A stretch of 64,000 nt of DNA from positions 56,420,484 through 56,484,483 of the forward strand of contig OY755241.1 of NCBI GenBank assembly GCA_963576725.1. The letters run 5' to 3'. Source of the stretch: Azorinus chamasolen. Its lineage: Eukaryota > Mollusca > Bivalvia > Cardiida > Solecurtidae. The notes under the pieces are model-generated. The model did no database searches and was not told the origin of the DNA. It saw nothing but the letters and a program-made list of their open reading frames with translations. Below, piece by piece: positions 39,329 to 50,350 of this stretch. The first letter of the stretch is position 1, and the number at the start of each line of letters is the position of its first letter. Position numbers and translations under genes: made by a program.

Positions 39329-39584
39329 TTAACCATGTCCATGTTCTGTGTTTATTCCAAAATTCAATACCTACTGAATATTCATGGTCAAAAGAGGTAT
39401 AAATGATATATGGAAGGTGGAATAATGTAGCCATTTTAGAAAGTAAAAGAAAAACAGATTTATCAATTTCCAATTAGCAAACAGAGCAGATCCAGATCAG
39501 ACGGCTCCTATAGGAGCCGTCTGATCTGGGTCTACTCTGTTTGCAAATGCATGAAAAAAGCGTTTGCATAAAGGAAAAGGTTAA
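39329..39584 (-). mobile_element. family A MITE
   Basis: TTAACCATGTCCATGTTCTG start and AAAGGAAAAGGTTAA end. The core 39477-39544 is perfect apart from minor end changes. Its right TTAA is shared with the G element. Confidence 0.9.
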
Positions 39585-39790
39585 CTCGTTGCATGCTAGC
39601 GGCGGATATGTGATTACCTATGCAAACAGTTTGGATCCAGATAAGACGCCGAGTAAGTTGGTGTCTCATCTGGATCCAAACTATTTTATACCATGAATGC
39701 ATTTTTGAAGACAATTTGAGGACCTAATATTTTCAGACAAACATCAAGTTGTTTATAAGATGAGAGTTTCTAGAACGTTTAAAGAGTTAA
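39581..39790 (+). mobile_element. family G element
   Basis: TTAACTCGTTGCATGCTAGC start and AACGTTTAAAGAGTTAA end. The core CAGTTTGGATCCAGATAAGA / TCTCATCTGGATCCAAACT encloses GACGCCGAGTAAGTTGGTGTC. Confidence 0.88.
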
Positions 39791-39937
39791 AAGTACTAGT
39801 TCTATAAATTACATGTTTTTAAAGATATCCCCAAGCCATTGAGGTATAATGCTGTTTTTGACCATCTCATGGTGATTTCCCTGAACGCATTTAGAAATCA
39901 ATAATAACGGTTTTTAATTTTTTAAACTACAGTAAAA

Positions 39938-40080
39938 ACCCTCTAAACCGGACATTAAAATAAGTATCTAAACCCGTATTTCAGACCGGTTGCAGCTTAA
40001 TGCAGGGCTCCGTTGGGAGCTCTCTTCTTGACTTTTTAAACCTGTATTAAGCAGTCAGCTGCCTAAAATACCTTAATTAT
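39938..40080. mobile_element. family D-like MITE
   Basis: ACAGTAAAAACCCTCTAAAC start, arms GTTGCAGCTTAATGCAGG and CCTGTATTAAGCAGTCAGCT with centre GGGCTCCGTTGGGAGCTC. The right end is missing. Confidence 0.75.
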
Positions 40081-40083
40081 ATT

Positions 40084-40466
40084 TTAACCACTTCTTTCAT
40101 ATAAACTTTTTTTCTTCACGATTTTGCAAACAGAGTAGACCCTGATCAGACGGCACCTATAGGAACCGTCTGATCAGGGTTTGCTCTTATTGTTTTTACA
40201 TGATATAGATCTCAAGCTTTTGATTGGTCAGATTTGAGTTCTCAAGCTTTTGATTGGTCAGATTTGAGCCAAAGGCTCAAATCTGACCAATTAAAAACTT
40301 GAGAGCGAACTCAGACTCAACTGAAAGTTTTATAAGCATGGGTCCTGATACTACAGGTTTTGTCAAAGCAAAACAATCCTTGAAAAAGTTTACATTATAA
40401 ACATTCAGCTTATACATATTCATGATGTCATTATTTGTAACATGAATATTGAATAAAGAAAGGGTA
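40084..40466 (+). mobile_element. A/H element interrupted by palindrome M
   Basis: TTAACCACTTCTTTCATATA start, core ACCCTGATCAGACGGCACCT, and GAATAAAGAAAGGGTAA end. The host is broken at 40205-40320. Confidence 0.8.
40205..40320. mobile_element. palindrome M (nested)
   Basis: TCAAGCTTTTGATTGGTCAG with ATTTGAG is present twice in direct orientation (about 40211 and 40238). It is followed by the complement CTCAAATCTGACCAATTAAA. Related palindromes are at 47906 and 59190. Confidence 0.75.
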
Positions 40467-40669
40467 ATTCTGATTTATAGGGGGTTCTACTGTATATTTT
40501 ATTGCGATATCGCGAACACATACGGAATCAATCGGAACACCTCGTGAAATCAATCGGAACATCGCCGATTAGAAACGATTGGTAAGGAACTTTGTCTAAA
40601 TGCGGGTTAATACTTTAACATTTTTAAAACTTCCCCCACCTGCATGTTATTTCCACATTTTTGTCATTT

Positions 40670-41363
40670 CCATGTTTTTTCATATAAACGTGTTTTCACG
40701 CATCTGCAAACATAGTATACCCAGATCAGACGGCTCCTTTAGGAGCCGTCTGGTCAGAGTCTGCTGTTTGCTTATGGAAATGGACAGATCTGTTTCTTTT
40801 GTTTCTAAAATATGGAACGCCATTCTGCCATGCTATTTGTTAAATGCTAAATGCGAAATGTTAAATGCAAAATGAGAAATGTTTTTTGCCAATTGTGGAT
40901 ATTGCTAGGGAAAGAACCGGAATGTTCCAAATGATAGATGCAAATGACAAATGCGAAATCCAAAATGCTTATTGCTAAATGCATGCTTGCACTACTAGTG
41001 CCATTTTTTGATTAAGTAGTGCAATAAGCAATAAGCTTTAATGTAAATAAACATGCATTTAGCAAATGTGCAGTCACTTTAAAAATGGCGCTGTTCAATG
41101 CCAGTAGTGCAAACATACATTTAGCAATAAGCATTTCGCACTTCGCATTTGTCATTTACATCCATCATTAAGAACATTCCCTAGCAACTTACACAATTGA
41201 AAAAAAGCATTTCACATTTTGTATTTAGCAATTAGCATGGCAGAATGGCGTTCCATACTAAAATAGCTACAACGTTTTATCTTCCATATTTCATAACTAT
41301 TCTGCTCAGGAATATTCAATAGGTACTGAAATTTGGATTAAACATAGAACATGGAAAGGGAAA
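40670..41363 (+). mobile_element. family A MITE hosting element N
   Basis: CATATAAACGTGTTTTCACG, 68-bp-type core with AGACGGCTCCTTTAGGAGCC, then the body is split at TTTCTAAAA and resumes CTAAAATAGCTACAACG. It ends AACATGGAAAGGGAAA. Confidence 0.85.
40811..41257. mobile_element. element N, 447 bp, with 6-bp target duplication
   Basis: Terminal repeats TATGGAACGCCATTCTGCCA and its complement, with host CTAAAA duplicated at 40805-40810 and 41258-41263. The subterminal regions are rich in (T)AAATGC(T/G)AAATG-like heptamer repeats in mirror arrangement. The centre is GATTAAGTAGTGCAATAAGC. It has no coding capacity. Confidence 0.9.
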
Positions 41364-41486
41364 CTACTTGTTCCACTTTGTCATAGACTTCTAGATCGCG
41401 TTTAATCATAAAGATTCATGAAATAAATAATGACATAATGAAACTTAATAGCTGAATTTTAAAATCTCATTGCGAAGAAATTATTC

Positions 41487-41625
41487 TTGACCATTGAAGA
41501 ACTTATAGAATCAGAATCTATATTATTTCTTAAGCCAACAGAGCAGACCCTGATAAGACGGCTCCAACAGGAGCCGCTTGATCTTGGTCTACTCTGTTTG
41601 CAAATGCGTCATTTGGAACGTAGTA
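41487..41625 (-). mobile_element. family A/H remnant
   Basis: GTAGAATC-like body (AGAATCAGAATCTATATTAT), core CAGAGCAGACCCTGATAAGA around GGCTCCAACAGGAGCC, then GTTTGCAAATGCGTC. The end is lost. Confidence 0.75.
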
Positions 41626-41847
41626 GGTATTCATTGGATTCAGATACTCAACATAAACATTCCCATTCGCCTGTGAACGAAAAAAGTTTTATCCGACACC
41701 GATGAGTTGTGATGCTTCAGTTTTGAATTACAATTTTCCCTGTTCAATATTAGTTCTGGGATCGAATTTCCAGTACAAATTATAATTATTGTCAGGCATG
41801 TTTGCTTGAGTTTTGGCTGATACCGAATTGAAATAAACTAGAAGTGT

Positions 41848-42080
41848 TTAGTGGTCATACTGATCACAAAGTGTTTAATGGTCGTAAAGTATTTAATGAT
41901 CATAATGGTCATACATTGTTTACTGGTCATTATGGTCATAAAGTTTTAATGGTCTTGAATAAGTACTAATTGTCGTAAGGGCCATGCATTATTTACTTGT
42001 CATTATGGTCATACAGTTTTTAATGGTCATATTGGTCACAACGTGTTAAAATGGTCATACTGGTCATAAAGTGTTTAATG
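41848..42080. repeat. minisatellite, unit about 25-30 bp, interrupted by a D element
   Basis: AAGTGTTTAATGGTCATA(CTGGTCA) repeats imperfectly. The array resumes after the D insertion (GTCATTCTGGTTTTAATGAT at 42286). Confidence 0.85.
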
Positions 42081-42085
42081 ACCAA

Positions 42086-42285
42086 ACTACAGTAAAACCA
42101 CCTAAAATAGGTATATTTCTGGGGTCCTATGTGCAGGTGGTAGCCTAATGCAGGGCAAAGTAATACAGAACGTTCCTAGAGGAGCTTCAGAAAGCTTTCT
42201 GCATTATTTTTGTCCTGCATTAAGCAACCACATGCTTATAAAGACATCCATGTTTATTCACTAAGTGGTCGCATTAGAGGGGTAG
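42086..42285. mobile_element. family D MITE inside a minisatellite
   Basis: CTACAGTAAAACCACCTAAA start, GGTCGCATTAGAGGGGTA end. The centre is duplicated and asymmetric (CGTTCCTAGAGGAGCTTCAG). Confidence 0.85.
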
Positions 42286-42369
42286 TCATTCTGGTTTTAA
42301 TGATCATAAACATGTTTGAGAATAGTTTTGAGTCTGATACCTTATCATGTCCGGGGCGATCGGATTTTC

Positions 42370-42480
42370 ATACAGTTTGAATCCAGATTAGAATTCAGCT
42401 TCTCGTCAGGATCAACAATTTCAAACTTAGTCGTGTTTGACGCTTTCGCTGTCGATATCGCATCTTTGATAGTCTGATCA
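42370..42480. mobile_element. family G remnant
   Basis: CAGTTTGAATCCAGATTAGA ... CTTCTCGTCAGGATCAACAA with a decayed centre. Confidence 0.5.
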
Positions 42481-42547
42481 GGATCCTATTCATTTGCTTA
42501 TGAAATATAACCCTGATCCTACAGTTTTTGCCTTAAATATTTTTCCT

Positions 42548-42797
42548 TTAACCCTTCGCTTGCTATTCACGTCAATATACCTACCTGTAAATAGTGAATA
42601 CCCAGATGAGACAGCTCCTGCAGGATCTGTCTCATCAGGGTCTGCACTATTTACAATTTGATTGTGCAACCAGTGCACCCCACAGCAGTGATTGCACAGA
42701 TAAATACTTGTACACAGTGAAGATATATGTAATTATACAACGGGGCATGGGTAAAGAAGGTGAAATATGTTTTTAAATTTAGCAAGCGAAGGGTTGA
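42548..42797 (+). mobile_element. family B MITE
   Basis: TTAACCCTTCGCTTGCTATT start and AGCAAGCGAAGGGTTGA end. The core AGACAGCTCCTGCAGGATCT has one mutation. Confidence 0.92.
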
Positions 42798-42884
42798 TGC
42801 AATTATAAAACATGAGCTAGTTAATATTTATACGTTCATTGTTTCTTACAGGAATATTAATGGACTCCAGTAAATTATTAACCC

Positions 42885-43088
42885 TTAACCCATTCCCTCA
42901 TACTGACGCATTTTGACGCCTTTCTAAAAGCCACTTTTTGAAGCCATTGTGATAAATGCTCTATTTATCACAATGGTTTTAGAACTACAAAATTCTAAAA
43001 ATAATTATTTTCTCCAGTTAATGCTCCTTTTCGGTAGGTTTATTTAAATAGGGTGGATCTAAAAATAGCTTATGAGGTAATGGATAAA
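42885..43088 (+). mobile_element. family C MITE, palindrome shortened
   Basis: TTAACCCATTCCCTCATACT start. The core reads GAAGCCATTGTGATAAATGC directly into TCTATTTATCACAATGG, so the GAGCATTTGCTCC centre is lost symmetrically. Confidence 0.85.
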
Positions 43089-43269
43089 ATACGCCTTTCT
43101 ACGCATTTGATAACTGGATAGACCCAGATCAGACGGTTCTTATGAAAGATACGATTCTAAAGAGTGGTCACGACATATGGTTTGGTGGAGAAATGACGAG
43201 TTCAGTACCGGTGTTTGTGTACGCACCTTTATCAGTTATTCTGTGTATATTGATAGAGTAAAGGGTTAA
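43088..43269 (+). mobile_element. H element hosting half of an I element
   Basis: TACGCCTTTCTACGCATTTG, half core AGACCCAGATCAGACGGTTC, then I sequence GATTCTAAAGAGTGGTCACG. It ends GATAGAGTAAAGGGTTAA. Confidence 0.65.
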
Positions 43270-43374
43270 AGCTATTGCAGTAAATCAGAAATAATTCTGT
43301 ATTGTATTCACATGCTTCCATGCGTTGGTGTTTTTTTCTCTAGATGTATCTTTATTCGCGACTTGACTCGCATT

Positions 43375-43510
43375 TGCAAAACAGTTTGGATTCATCAATA
43401 GCCGAGTTGTTTTTCAACCGGTCAACAGTTTCTCAAAAAAGCTTGAAAAAATCTAAGTTGTCAAAATGACATCAGGTCCAAATGTTATATTAGCAGAAAG
43501 GGTTAAACTA
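43375..43510. mobile_element. family G remnant
   Basis: CATTTGCAAAACAGTTTGGA half core, then TTTCTCAAAAAAGCTTGAA and GCAGAAAGGGTTAA end. Confidence 0.6.
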
Positions 43511-43779
43511 GATGCAAGAATACCACTCTTTCCCTTGGAATAATCGAAACAAATTGATCCGATTTCATCTAGAGTCTAGCCACATTTATAGCTAACTGAA
43601 TTTGCAAAGCAATTTATGTTGCCAGTAAGTACAATATGTCTCGAAATGATATGGTCTGGGATGAAAGTTATTTCATTCGTATTAAATTCTGGGGTCTTGA
43701 AAAACGTTGATAAGACAGAAGAAACGCTATTTTATGACCAAATATCAATAACCGTTTGCTAGCTGGAAACGAGTGTACT

Positions 43780-44165
43780 GGCATTTTCAACCATTGTAGA
43801 CCAAGACCAAAGGGGTCATAGAGTAGCCCTCTGATCAGGGTCTGCACTGTTTGTCATTCATAATCTTCTTGCGAACTACACCCCCTTTTATACTAAATGG
43901 ACTCAAGCGATAAACAATGATGGACCATTCCACTTGGAAAATTTCAACATTTAAAGGTTCGACCCTTAAAAAGCGGGAACCCAACTCATAAGAAATATGC
44001 AAACAGTGTAGATCCAGATCAAAGGGCTCCTGAAGGAGCCTTTTGATCAGGATCTACACTGTTTGTCATGAAATTCATTTCTTCTACGCTAATTGTTGAT
44101 ACATCTTTTCCTTGATTAATATTCAGAAAAGGGGAGGAGCCAAGTTTTAATTATGCAACAGGTTA
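43780..44165. mobile_element. two family L elements
   Basis: The first is a remnant (43795-43860). The second (about 43950-44165) has core GCAAACAGTGTAGATCCAGA to GATCAGGATCTACACTGTTT around AGGGCTCCTGAAGGAGCCTT on the 68-bp grid. It ends TATGCAACAGGTTAA. Confidence 0.7.
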
Positions 44166-44364
44166 AAGGTGAAACGTGACATGCTACGCATATGCACGGA
44201 ATAAATTTCACAGTAATCTATTCTTGTTTTGTTTTCTTTGAGAAACAAATTTGGTGATATCTTAACTCTTACAATCTGTGAAAAAAAAACTGTCTGCTAA
44301 AATTTGGATTTGGCACAATTCGGACTACTTCCAAGTCGACCCAGCTTTTGAGAAACTATTGATC

Positions 44365-44440
44365 GGGTGTCAAACAGCTTGGATCCTGATGAGACGCCGA
44401 GTTACTCGGCGTCTCATCTGGATCCAAGCGGTTTTGCACG
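44365..44440. mobile_element. family G palindrome
   Basis: CAAACAGCTTGGATCCTGAT ... ATCTGGATCCAAGCGGTTTTG around GACGCCGAGTTACTCGGCGTC. The T-T mismatch is as in other G copies. Confidence 0.8.
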
Positions 44441-44677
44441 CGTGAGTAAAGGTGCGGATAGCGGGATAAGGGTATATATCCGAAAGTCTCACAAGAGTAT
44501 GATATATAGCAGAGAATTGGTAGACTCCCGCATGCCCGTGAATATATACGACAATTGCGTGCATATACACATGGAATAAAACCTTCAGATATTGTATGTT
44601 TAGTGTTGTTTTACATATGGGTATTCTAACAGCACAGCGTTGTGTTTCTAAGCTTTCTATTACTATTTGTTATCTGA

Positions 44678-44912
44678 ACCCTCTCCCTGTTCTATATTTA
44701 TTCCAAATTTCAGTGCACATACTAACTAAGTTGTAATGAAGTATGTAAGGTGGAGAATTGAAGCCACATTAAAAGCTATAGAAACATATCTTTCTTATGT
44801 CATTAGCAAACAGAGTAGACCCTGATCAGACGGCTCCTACAGGAGCCGTCTGATCTGGGTTTACTCTGTTTGCAAATGCGCGGAAATCCGTTTATATGAC
44901 GGAAAGGGTTAA
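44678..44912 (-). mobile_element. family A MITE
   Basis: ACCCTCTCCCTGTTCTATAT start, ACGGAAAGGGTTAA end, 68-bp core with centre GGCTCCTACAGGAGCC. Confidence 0.9.
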
Positions 44913-44935
44913 TGGTTCTAAGAGTCGCATTTAAG

Positions 44936-45000
44936 ACAGTTTGGATCCAGATCAGACGCCGAGTAAAACTCGGCTCTCATCAGGATCAAAACTGATTGAT
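44936..45000. mobile_element. family G palindrome
   Basis: ACAGTTTGGATCCAGATCAG and CTCATCAGGATCAAAACTG around GACGCCGAGTAAAACTCGGC. Confidence 0.7.
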
Positions 45001-45021
45001 GCTTTAGTCTATACTTTTGTT

Positions 45022-45254
45022 TCTTAACACTTTTCCTGTTGAATATTCATGAAAGAAAAAATGACATAATTAATATTAATTTCATTATTATATTTACCAA
45101 TTCCATATGAACATAGGACATTTTAACCAATGCAGAAAATGCAGAATCATATCTATATGATACCATAAGGAAACAGAGCAGACCCTGGTCTGATCTGAGT
45201 CTGCTATGTTTACAAAGGCGCAAAACGGCATTTATATGAATGAAATAGTTAAAA
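45022..45254 (-). mobile_element. family H MITE, left core arm shortened
   Basis: TTAACACTTTTCCTGTTGAA start and core CAGAGCAGACCCTGGTCTGA joined directly to TCTGAGTCTGCTATG. The end is ATATGAATGAAATAGTTAA. Confidence 0.75.
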
Positions 45255-45448
45255 GCTTTAGCGAATATGACACATTAAGCAGACATCATTGTTAGCATGA
45301 TAAGGGATAAAATATGATATCTGCTCAACTTTTGATAAAAAGCAATTATAACTATACCCAAGCTTGTCCAGAAACTATTGGACAAGTGTCAAACAGTTTG
45401 GATCCTGTTGAGATGCCGAGTTATTAAAAAATTTACAGCATATCAGAT

Positions 45449-45510
45449 AATGATAATAATAATAATAATAATAATTTACAGTAGATCAGATAATAATAAT
45501 AATAATAATG

Positions 45511-45543
<33 letters not shown>
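45449..45543. repeat. (AAT)n microsatellite, interrupted
   Basis: Two ATAATAATAAT tracts are separated by TTACAGTAGATCAGATAAT and followed by a long AATAATAAT run with two TGATAA interruptions. It lies about 60 bp before the LINE fragment. Confidence 0.92.
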
Positions 45544-45545
<2 letters not shown>

Positions 45546-45599
45546 GTTGTTTTACGTTGAATGCATATTTAGTAACAACCGGTTTTTTAATATTCATTC

Positions 45600-47675
45600 A
45601 AAATTACATCAAGATTGACATTTAATATAGATATGTATAGTAGAATCACAGAATCACAGGCTGGTTTCAGGACAGGTTATAGTACTATATATAACGCTTT
45701 TATACTTCAATCAATAGTTAGTAAATATTTGTGTAAGAAGGCAAAACCTGTATATGTAGCATTTATTGATTTTCAGAAAGCATTTTATTCTGTAGACAGT
45801 GCTATTTTGTATGATGTCTTGCATAAAAATGGTGTAAAAGATCATTTGTATAGAGCTATACATTCCATATATTCATCTGTTAAAGCTTTTGTGAGGGCTA
45901 CGAAAGGATATTCAAAAGTATTTTCAAGTTCAATTGGTTAACGACAAGGATGTAACTTAAGTCCTATACTTTTCTCACTTTTTATTAATGAATTATATTC
46001 ATATTTCTGTGACAAGAATGTTCGTGGTATACAGTTGTTTCTAGATACAGTTGAAATATTGCTGCTTTTATTCGCAGATGACATAGCTTTGGTATCAGAT
46101 ACTATTGTTGGTCTACAACGACAACTAAACGTGCTGCATACATTTTCAAAAACAGCAAGCTTGTAGTTAATATAAACAAATAATAGATAATGGTATTTAA
46201 AAGGTGTGGTCGGTTAGCCAAAAGAGAAGTTTGGTATTATTCAGATAAGCAATTAGAAGTTGTAAATGGGTTCACATATGTTGGTGTCTATTTTACACCT
46301 AAGCTGTCTATGTATAAAAAGGCAGAGGCAGTTGCAGTTAAAGCAAAACAGGTTTTCAATTAGGTTTATTCAACACTTTTGCCATTGTCTCTACTGCCAT
46401 ATAAATCTTACTTCAAAATATTTGATTCTAAAATAGCTCCAGTTATGTTATATGGGTCAGAACTTTGGGGAATGACAAGTATGAAACAAATTTAAAAAGG
46501 TCCATATTAATGCATGTAAACGATTTTTAAAATTCAACAATAAAGCTTGTAATGATGCAATACTTGGAGATCTTGGACGTTATCCAATTCAACTATTTCG
46601 TGCAAAGAGATGTATTAAATATTGGATACGTTTGTTAAATCTACCAAACACTAGATATGTCAAACTCTGCTATAATATGATGAAATACTGTGATAGTATT
46701 GGATACAAGAACTGGGTTACGGAGGTAACAGCTAATCTATTTTTAAATGGTTATGGATATATTTGGGAGTCACAACAAGTTTTAATCTCAAGCGAATTTA
46801 TTTCACAGAATATGTTAAGAATGAAAGATCAATATATACAAAACTGGAGGGCAAGATGTATGGAAAATCTCATTATTATAACTTCAAACTCCATTACTCT
46901 GTTGAAAGATATGTCACCTCTGTTGATAATAACAAGTACAGGAACTGTGTAGCAAACTTTAGAAGTTCCTCGCACTGTCTCGAAATTGAAACAGGCCGGC
47001 ATTTTAATATTGAAAGGGATTACAGATAATGTACATACTGTGAATTTTGTTTAGAGGATGAATGTCACTTTGTAATCGTGTGTCCATTATTTGCAAATAT
47101 ACGGTCTTTGTACATTCCAAAGTGCTACTATGAATATCCAAATATACAGAAATTCTATAATCTTATGTCATGCGAAAGTCAAGATGTGATTAGAAATCTT
47201 GCTGTGTATATTTATAGAGCTTTTGCAGAAAGAAAGTAATTCATGAATAAATATATGAGTAAACATCCTGGTATGTGGTCGCTATGTTTACTGGATGATT
47301 TCTTAAATGCAATTTGTTTGTATATTGATGTATTATCACATATCATATGAATGTATCATAGCAACATATACGTATTTGTGTAGTACAAATGTTAGGTAAT
47401 TGGCATATCAGTTTTTTCTATGTATACGTCATATGATATATACGCCAGAATATGCATAAGGTCTTGCTAGTGTACTATGATAATGTACTGGGTATTATAC
47501 ATGTACTGTATTCTAGCATATACATTGTTATCATATATATGATGTTAGCCACTTTTACGATTGAACGTAGCTGACATTTATAACTATAGTTTGGAATGCA
47601 TGACCTGCACTTAGCATATATGCATCGTTTTGAGTATGAGGCCATAAACACAATAAACTTTTGAATTTGAATATG
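45600..47675 (+). pseudogene. 5'-truncated non-LTR retrotransposon with decayed reverse transcriptase
   Basis: Conceptual pieces show reverse transcriptase motifs in order: TESQAGFRTGYST, FIDFQKAFYSVDSAI, then after an in-frame TAA RQGCNLSPILFSLFIN, then the catalytic FADDIALVSDT near 46076-46108. A C-terminal zinc-binding motif follows (YCEFCLEDECHFVIVCPLF near 47035-47090), ending LAVYIYRAFAERK and stop at 47237-47239. Several stops and frameshifts break it (45940, about 46165-46200, about 46360, 46490, 47028). The endonuclease domain is absent. The 3' end carries CAATAAACTTTTGAATTTGA near 47651, a common ending of such LINEs. The motifs fit the jockey/CR1 group, but I cannot assign the clade. 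Confidence 0.9.
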
Positions 47676-47905
47676 GTCCACAAGCAACATAAACAACTAA
47701 TAAAAATAAATAAAACTATTAACATCAAACACGTATGGATATTTACCTTAGCCCCCAGCGGCTGGTCCTATAGATATTGAGCAGAATTTGTTTTTAGGTC
47801 AGAATGCTTAGGACTAAAAGCCATTTGAATATGTGTGTTTGATTTGCATAGGTTTTGGAAGAAGTCAAGCAAGGAACATTTTTACCGAGGTTATACAATG
47901 TTTTG
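47676..47905. other. unique stretch after the LINE
   Basis: CACGTATGGATATTTACCTT, AGCCCCCAGCGGCTGG. No feature recognised. Confidence 0.35.
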
Positions 47906-48003
47906 CTTGAGTCTGAGATCATTCTCAAGCATCTGATTGGTCAAATTTTGAGCTTGCTCAGATTCTGACAAAATCAGATACTTGAGAATGATCTCAGACT
48001 CAT
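47906..48003. mobile_element. palindrome M
   Basis: GAGTCTGAGATCATTCTCAA, GCATCTGATTGGTCAAATTT pairs with its complement AATCAGATACTTGAGAATGA, TCTCAGACTC across the TTGAGCTTGCTC centre. It stands alone, without TTAA ends. Confidence 0.8.
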
Positions 48004-48124
48004 AAGTTTCTAACATTGGACCCAGTAGTTTCTTACAATAGTTGTTTATGTATATGTTCAGCCTTTTTGCGATGGTCGACAAGTTTCGAACGAAAATTAA
48101 TCCTTTGATAAATTTTGATATTAT

Positions 48125-48270
48125 AATACTTAAACATCAATGCCATATATCATCATTTCATATCACGGCAACGCCATATTTCATCACTTTATATCACGTC
48201 GATGCCATATTTCACCAAATTTCACCATTTTATATCACGTAAATGCCAAATCTCATCATTTTATATCAAA
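48125..48270. repeat. minisatellite, unit about 31 bp, 4-5 copies
   Basis: ATGCCATATTTCATCA(C/T)TTT and ATATCACGTCAATGCCA recur. Confidence 0.85.
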
Positions 48271-48545
48271 TAGATTTGGAAGAAACGTCTTTTGAAATAT
48301 GCTTTTGACCTATGGATTGGTGATATACCCTCCCTGAGTTTGTGTCGTCACAAGAGCTCACTCTTACAATTTGCCCAAGAGAGCTAACCACAGACAAATG
48401 AGGACAGTTTAACCCTTTCCTTCATAAAAACGCATCTTACATGTCATGATAATTCTTGTGGAGATAGCAATGTTTTAGCATGCTTCGGTATTGTGTATAT
48501 TTAATTCATTAAGTATTCTTGCAAAATCAATCCCCGATGCCTGTC
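48270..48545. other. unremarkable sequence with an A-type start
   Basis: TTTAACCCTTTCCTTCATAA with ACGCATCTTAC at 48409-48440 is an isolated A end. The rest has no feature. Confidence 0.4.
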
Positions 48546-48546
48546 T

Positions 48547-48766
48547 TTAACTCTTTTTGCGCTTGTCTGCGAACAAAGTCATCTGCTTTAAACTTCAGAG
48601 TGTAATTTCAGAGTGTACTTTCATGCAATTTCTTCTCTAAAACATAAATGGTGTGTAAACAGTTTGGATCCTAATGAGACGCCGATTTACCCGGCATGCA
48701 AAGGTAATAATAGATTCGCATATTGCACGGAACCCCGTGAGTCGCTGTGAGGCAATGGAAGAGTTA
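48547..48766 (+). mobile_element. family G element, right core arm lost
   Basis: TTAACTCTTTTTGCGCTTGT start and GCAATGGAAGAGTTAA end. The half core CAGTTTGGATCCTAATGAGA has only CCCGGC opposite. Confidence 0.75.
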
Positions 48767-49010
48767 ATAAGGCACCCATGCTGTTTTGTTATTATCGGAA
48801 ATGTCAGCGTGTAATTGACATAGGTGTCTTGGGGCATTAGCCAGTGATATGCTAATATGACAAGAGGAAGGAAACATAACAGCCAATTATCTCAGATACA
48901 AGCTTTCATGTAAATGTTGATCATTATAATGTGTGCTGTTACAAGCAATGTGAGTTACTTGATGCAAAAAAAGGAACATGTATCGCGCAGTAAAACCTCG
49001 TTAATAAGAA

Positions 49011-49470
49011 CTACAGTTGAACTTCGATATTTCGAACTCGGATAACTCGAACTTCGAGATAACTTGAACTAAAAGATCGGTACTTCAAAAATTTGCGATA
49101 CAGAATTGTTCTAAAAGTGTTCTACATACATCTAGAAACACATGTGACAGCTTAATGCAGGTCGAAAGTAATGCTGAAAGTTCCTACAGGATCAATATTT
49201 TTGATGGTATAAGTTTTGAGAATTGAATACTGCTTAAGCAGGTGCTAGGGGGCGTGAGTAGTGTTGCACTTTTAATTACTACTCATGAACAGACTCAATA
49301 AAACCAAGTCTGCAGTTTTCTCTTTTGGCATTGCTTCTTTTGTTTTCGAAGGATCACAGAATATTTGAGATATTGGTCAGACTATGAATCGGATGACTCG
49401 AATCTCTGACTGTAATCTCGAATTAATTTGTATGGTCTCTTGAATTTCGGGATATCGAAGTTCAACTGTA
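49011..49470. mobile_element. family F element carrying an insertion
   Basis: CTACAGTTGAACTTCGATAT at left and GATATCGAAGTTCAACTGTA at right. The hairpin left arm AATGCTGAAAGTTCCTACAG is followed by about 115 bp identical in type to 33920-34030, so the right arm is missing. Confidence 0.85.
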
Positions 49471-49534
49471 CATATTCGCGAAGACGACTTTTGCGACCAA
49501 TGCCATTCATCCAACGAATATGGCCTACTGAGTA

Positions 49535-49728
49535 ATTTTTCGTCTGCAACAATTGTCGTCTGCTTCAATTCTTAAAACAAACTTTCTTCATTTTTTTGCA
49601 AAAAATATGGTCAAGATGACAAACAGTTTGGATCCTGATGAGACGCCGCATCCTGCGGCGTCTCATCTGGATCCAAACTGTTTGCATAGGTAATCACAGT
49701 TTCGCCACTAGCGCGTGCAAAGAGTTAA
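49535..49728 (-). mobile_element. family G element, near-perfect core
   Basis: CGTCTGCAACAATTGTCGTC at left and GTGCAAAGAGTTAA at right. The core 49620-49686 (CAAACAGTTTGGATCCTGAT to ATCTGGATCCAAACTGTTTG) has centre GACGCCGCATCCTGCGGCGTC and a single T-T mismatch. Confidence 0.9.
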
Positions 49729-49734
49729 ATGATA

Positions 49735-50310
49735 TACATGAATAGCTTTATGAGCCTTACTTTTGACAATGGACGTGAAAAGAAGTTTCTGACAAGTGTT
49801 TATGGTCCTTATCTTCAGACAATGAATATTGAAAGAGGTTTCCGACAGATATTTGTGGTTCTTATCTGAAGACTATTCATACTGATAGAGACTCTTAAAA
49901 CTATGTAATGGTCCTCATCATAAATTGTTACTATCTTCAGATAATGAATATTGTAAAGGGTTTCTGACAAATGTTTGTAGTCTTTGTAGTAAGATAATTC
50001 ACATTGACAAAGGTATCTGACAACTATTTGTGACTATTGAAATGTTTGTGAAAATTGAAAGAGGTTTCTGACAAATATTTGAGGTCCTAATCTAAAGATA
50101 ACGAATACTGAAATAAGTTTCTGATAAATGTGTGTTGTCCTTATTCTAAGTATGATAAATATTGAAAGAGGTTTCTGACATTTTTGTGGTCCTTATGAAA
50201 AGACACTGAATATTGAAGGACGTTTCTGATAAATGATTACGGTCCTCATCGAAAGATAGTGATTATTGCAAGAGATTTCATACATCTGTAATTGGTGCTT
50301 ATCTAAATCT
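49735..50310. repeat. minisatellite, unit about 50-55 bp, about 10 diverged copies
   Basis: GAATATTGAAAGAGGTTTCT, GACAAATGTTTGTGGTCCTT and ATCTAAAGATA recur with indels. It is the left part of a 2-kb array broken by D and H insertions. Confidence 0.85.
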
Positions 50311-50350
50311 AACTTTATAACATTTCTTTAGTTGTCTTTACCTGAAGAAT

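Noticed and set aside
46632..47029. Two overlapping frames taken as separate genes
   Set aside because: They are the frameshifted C-terminal part of the same decayed LINE.
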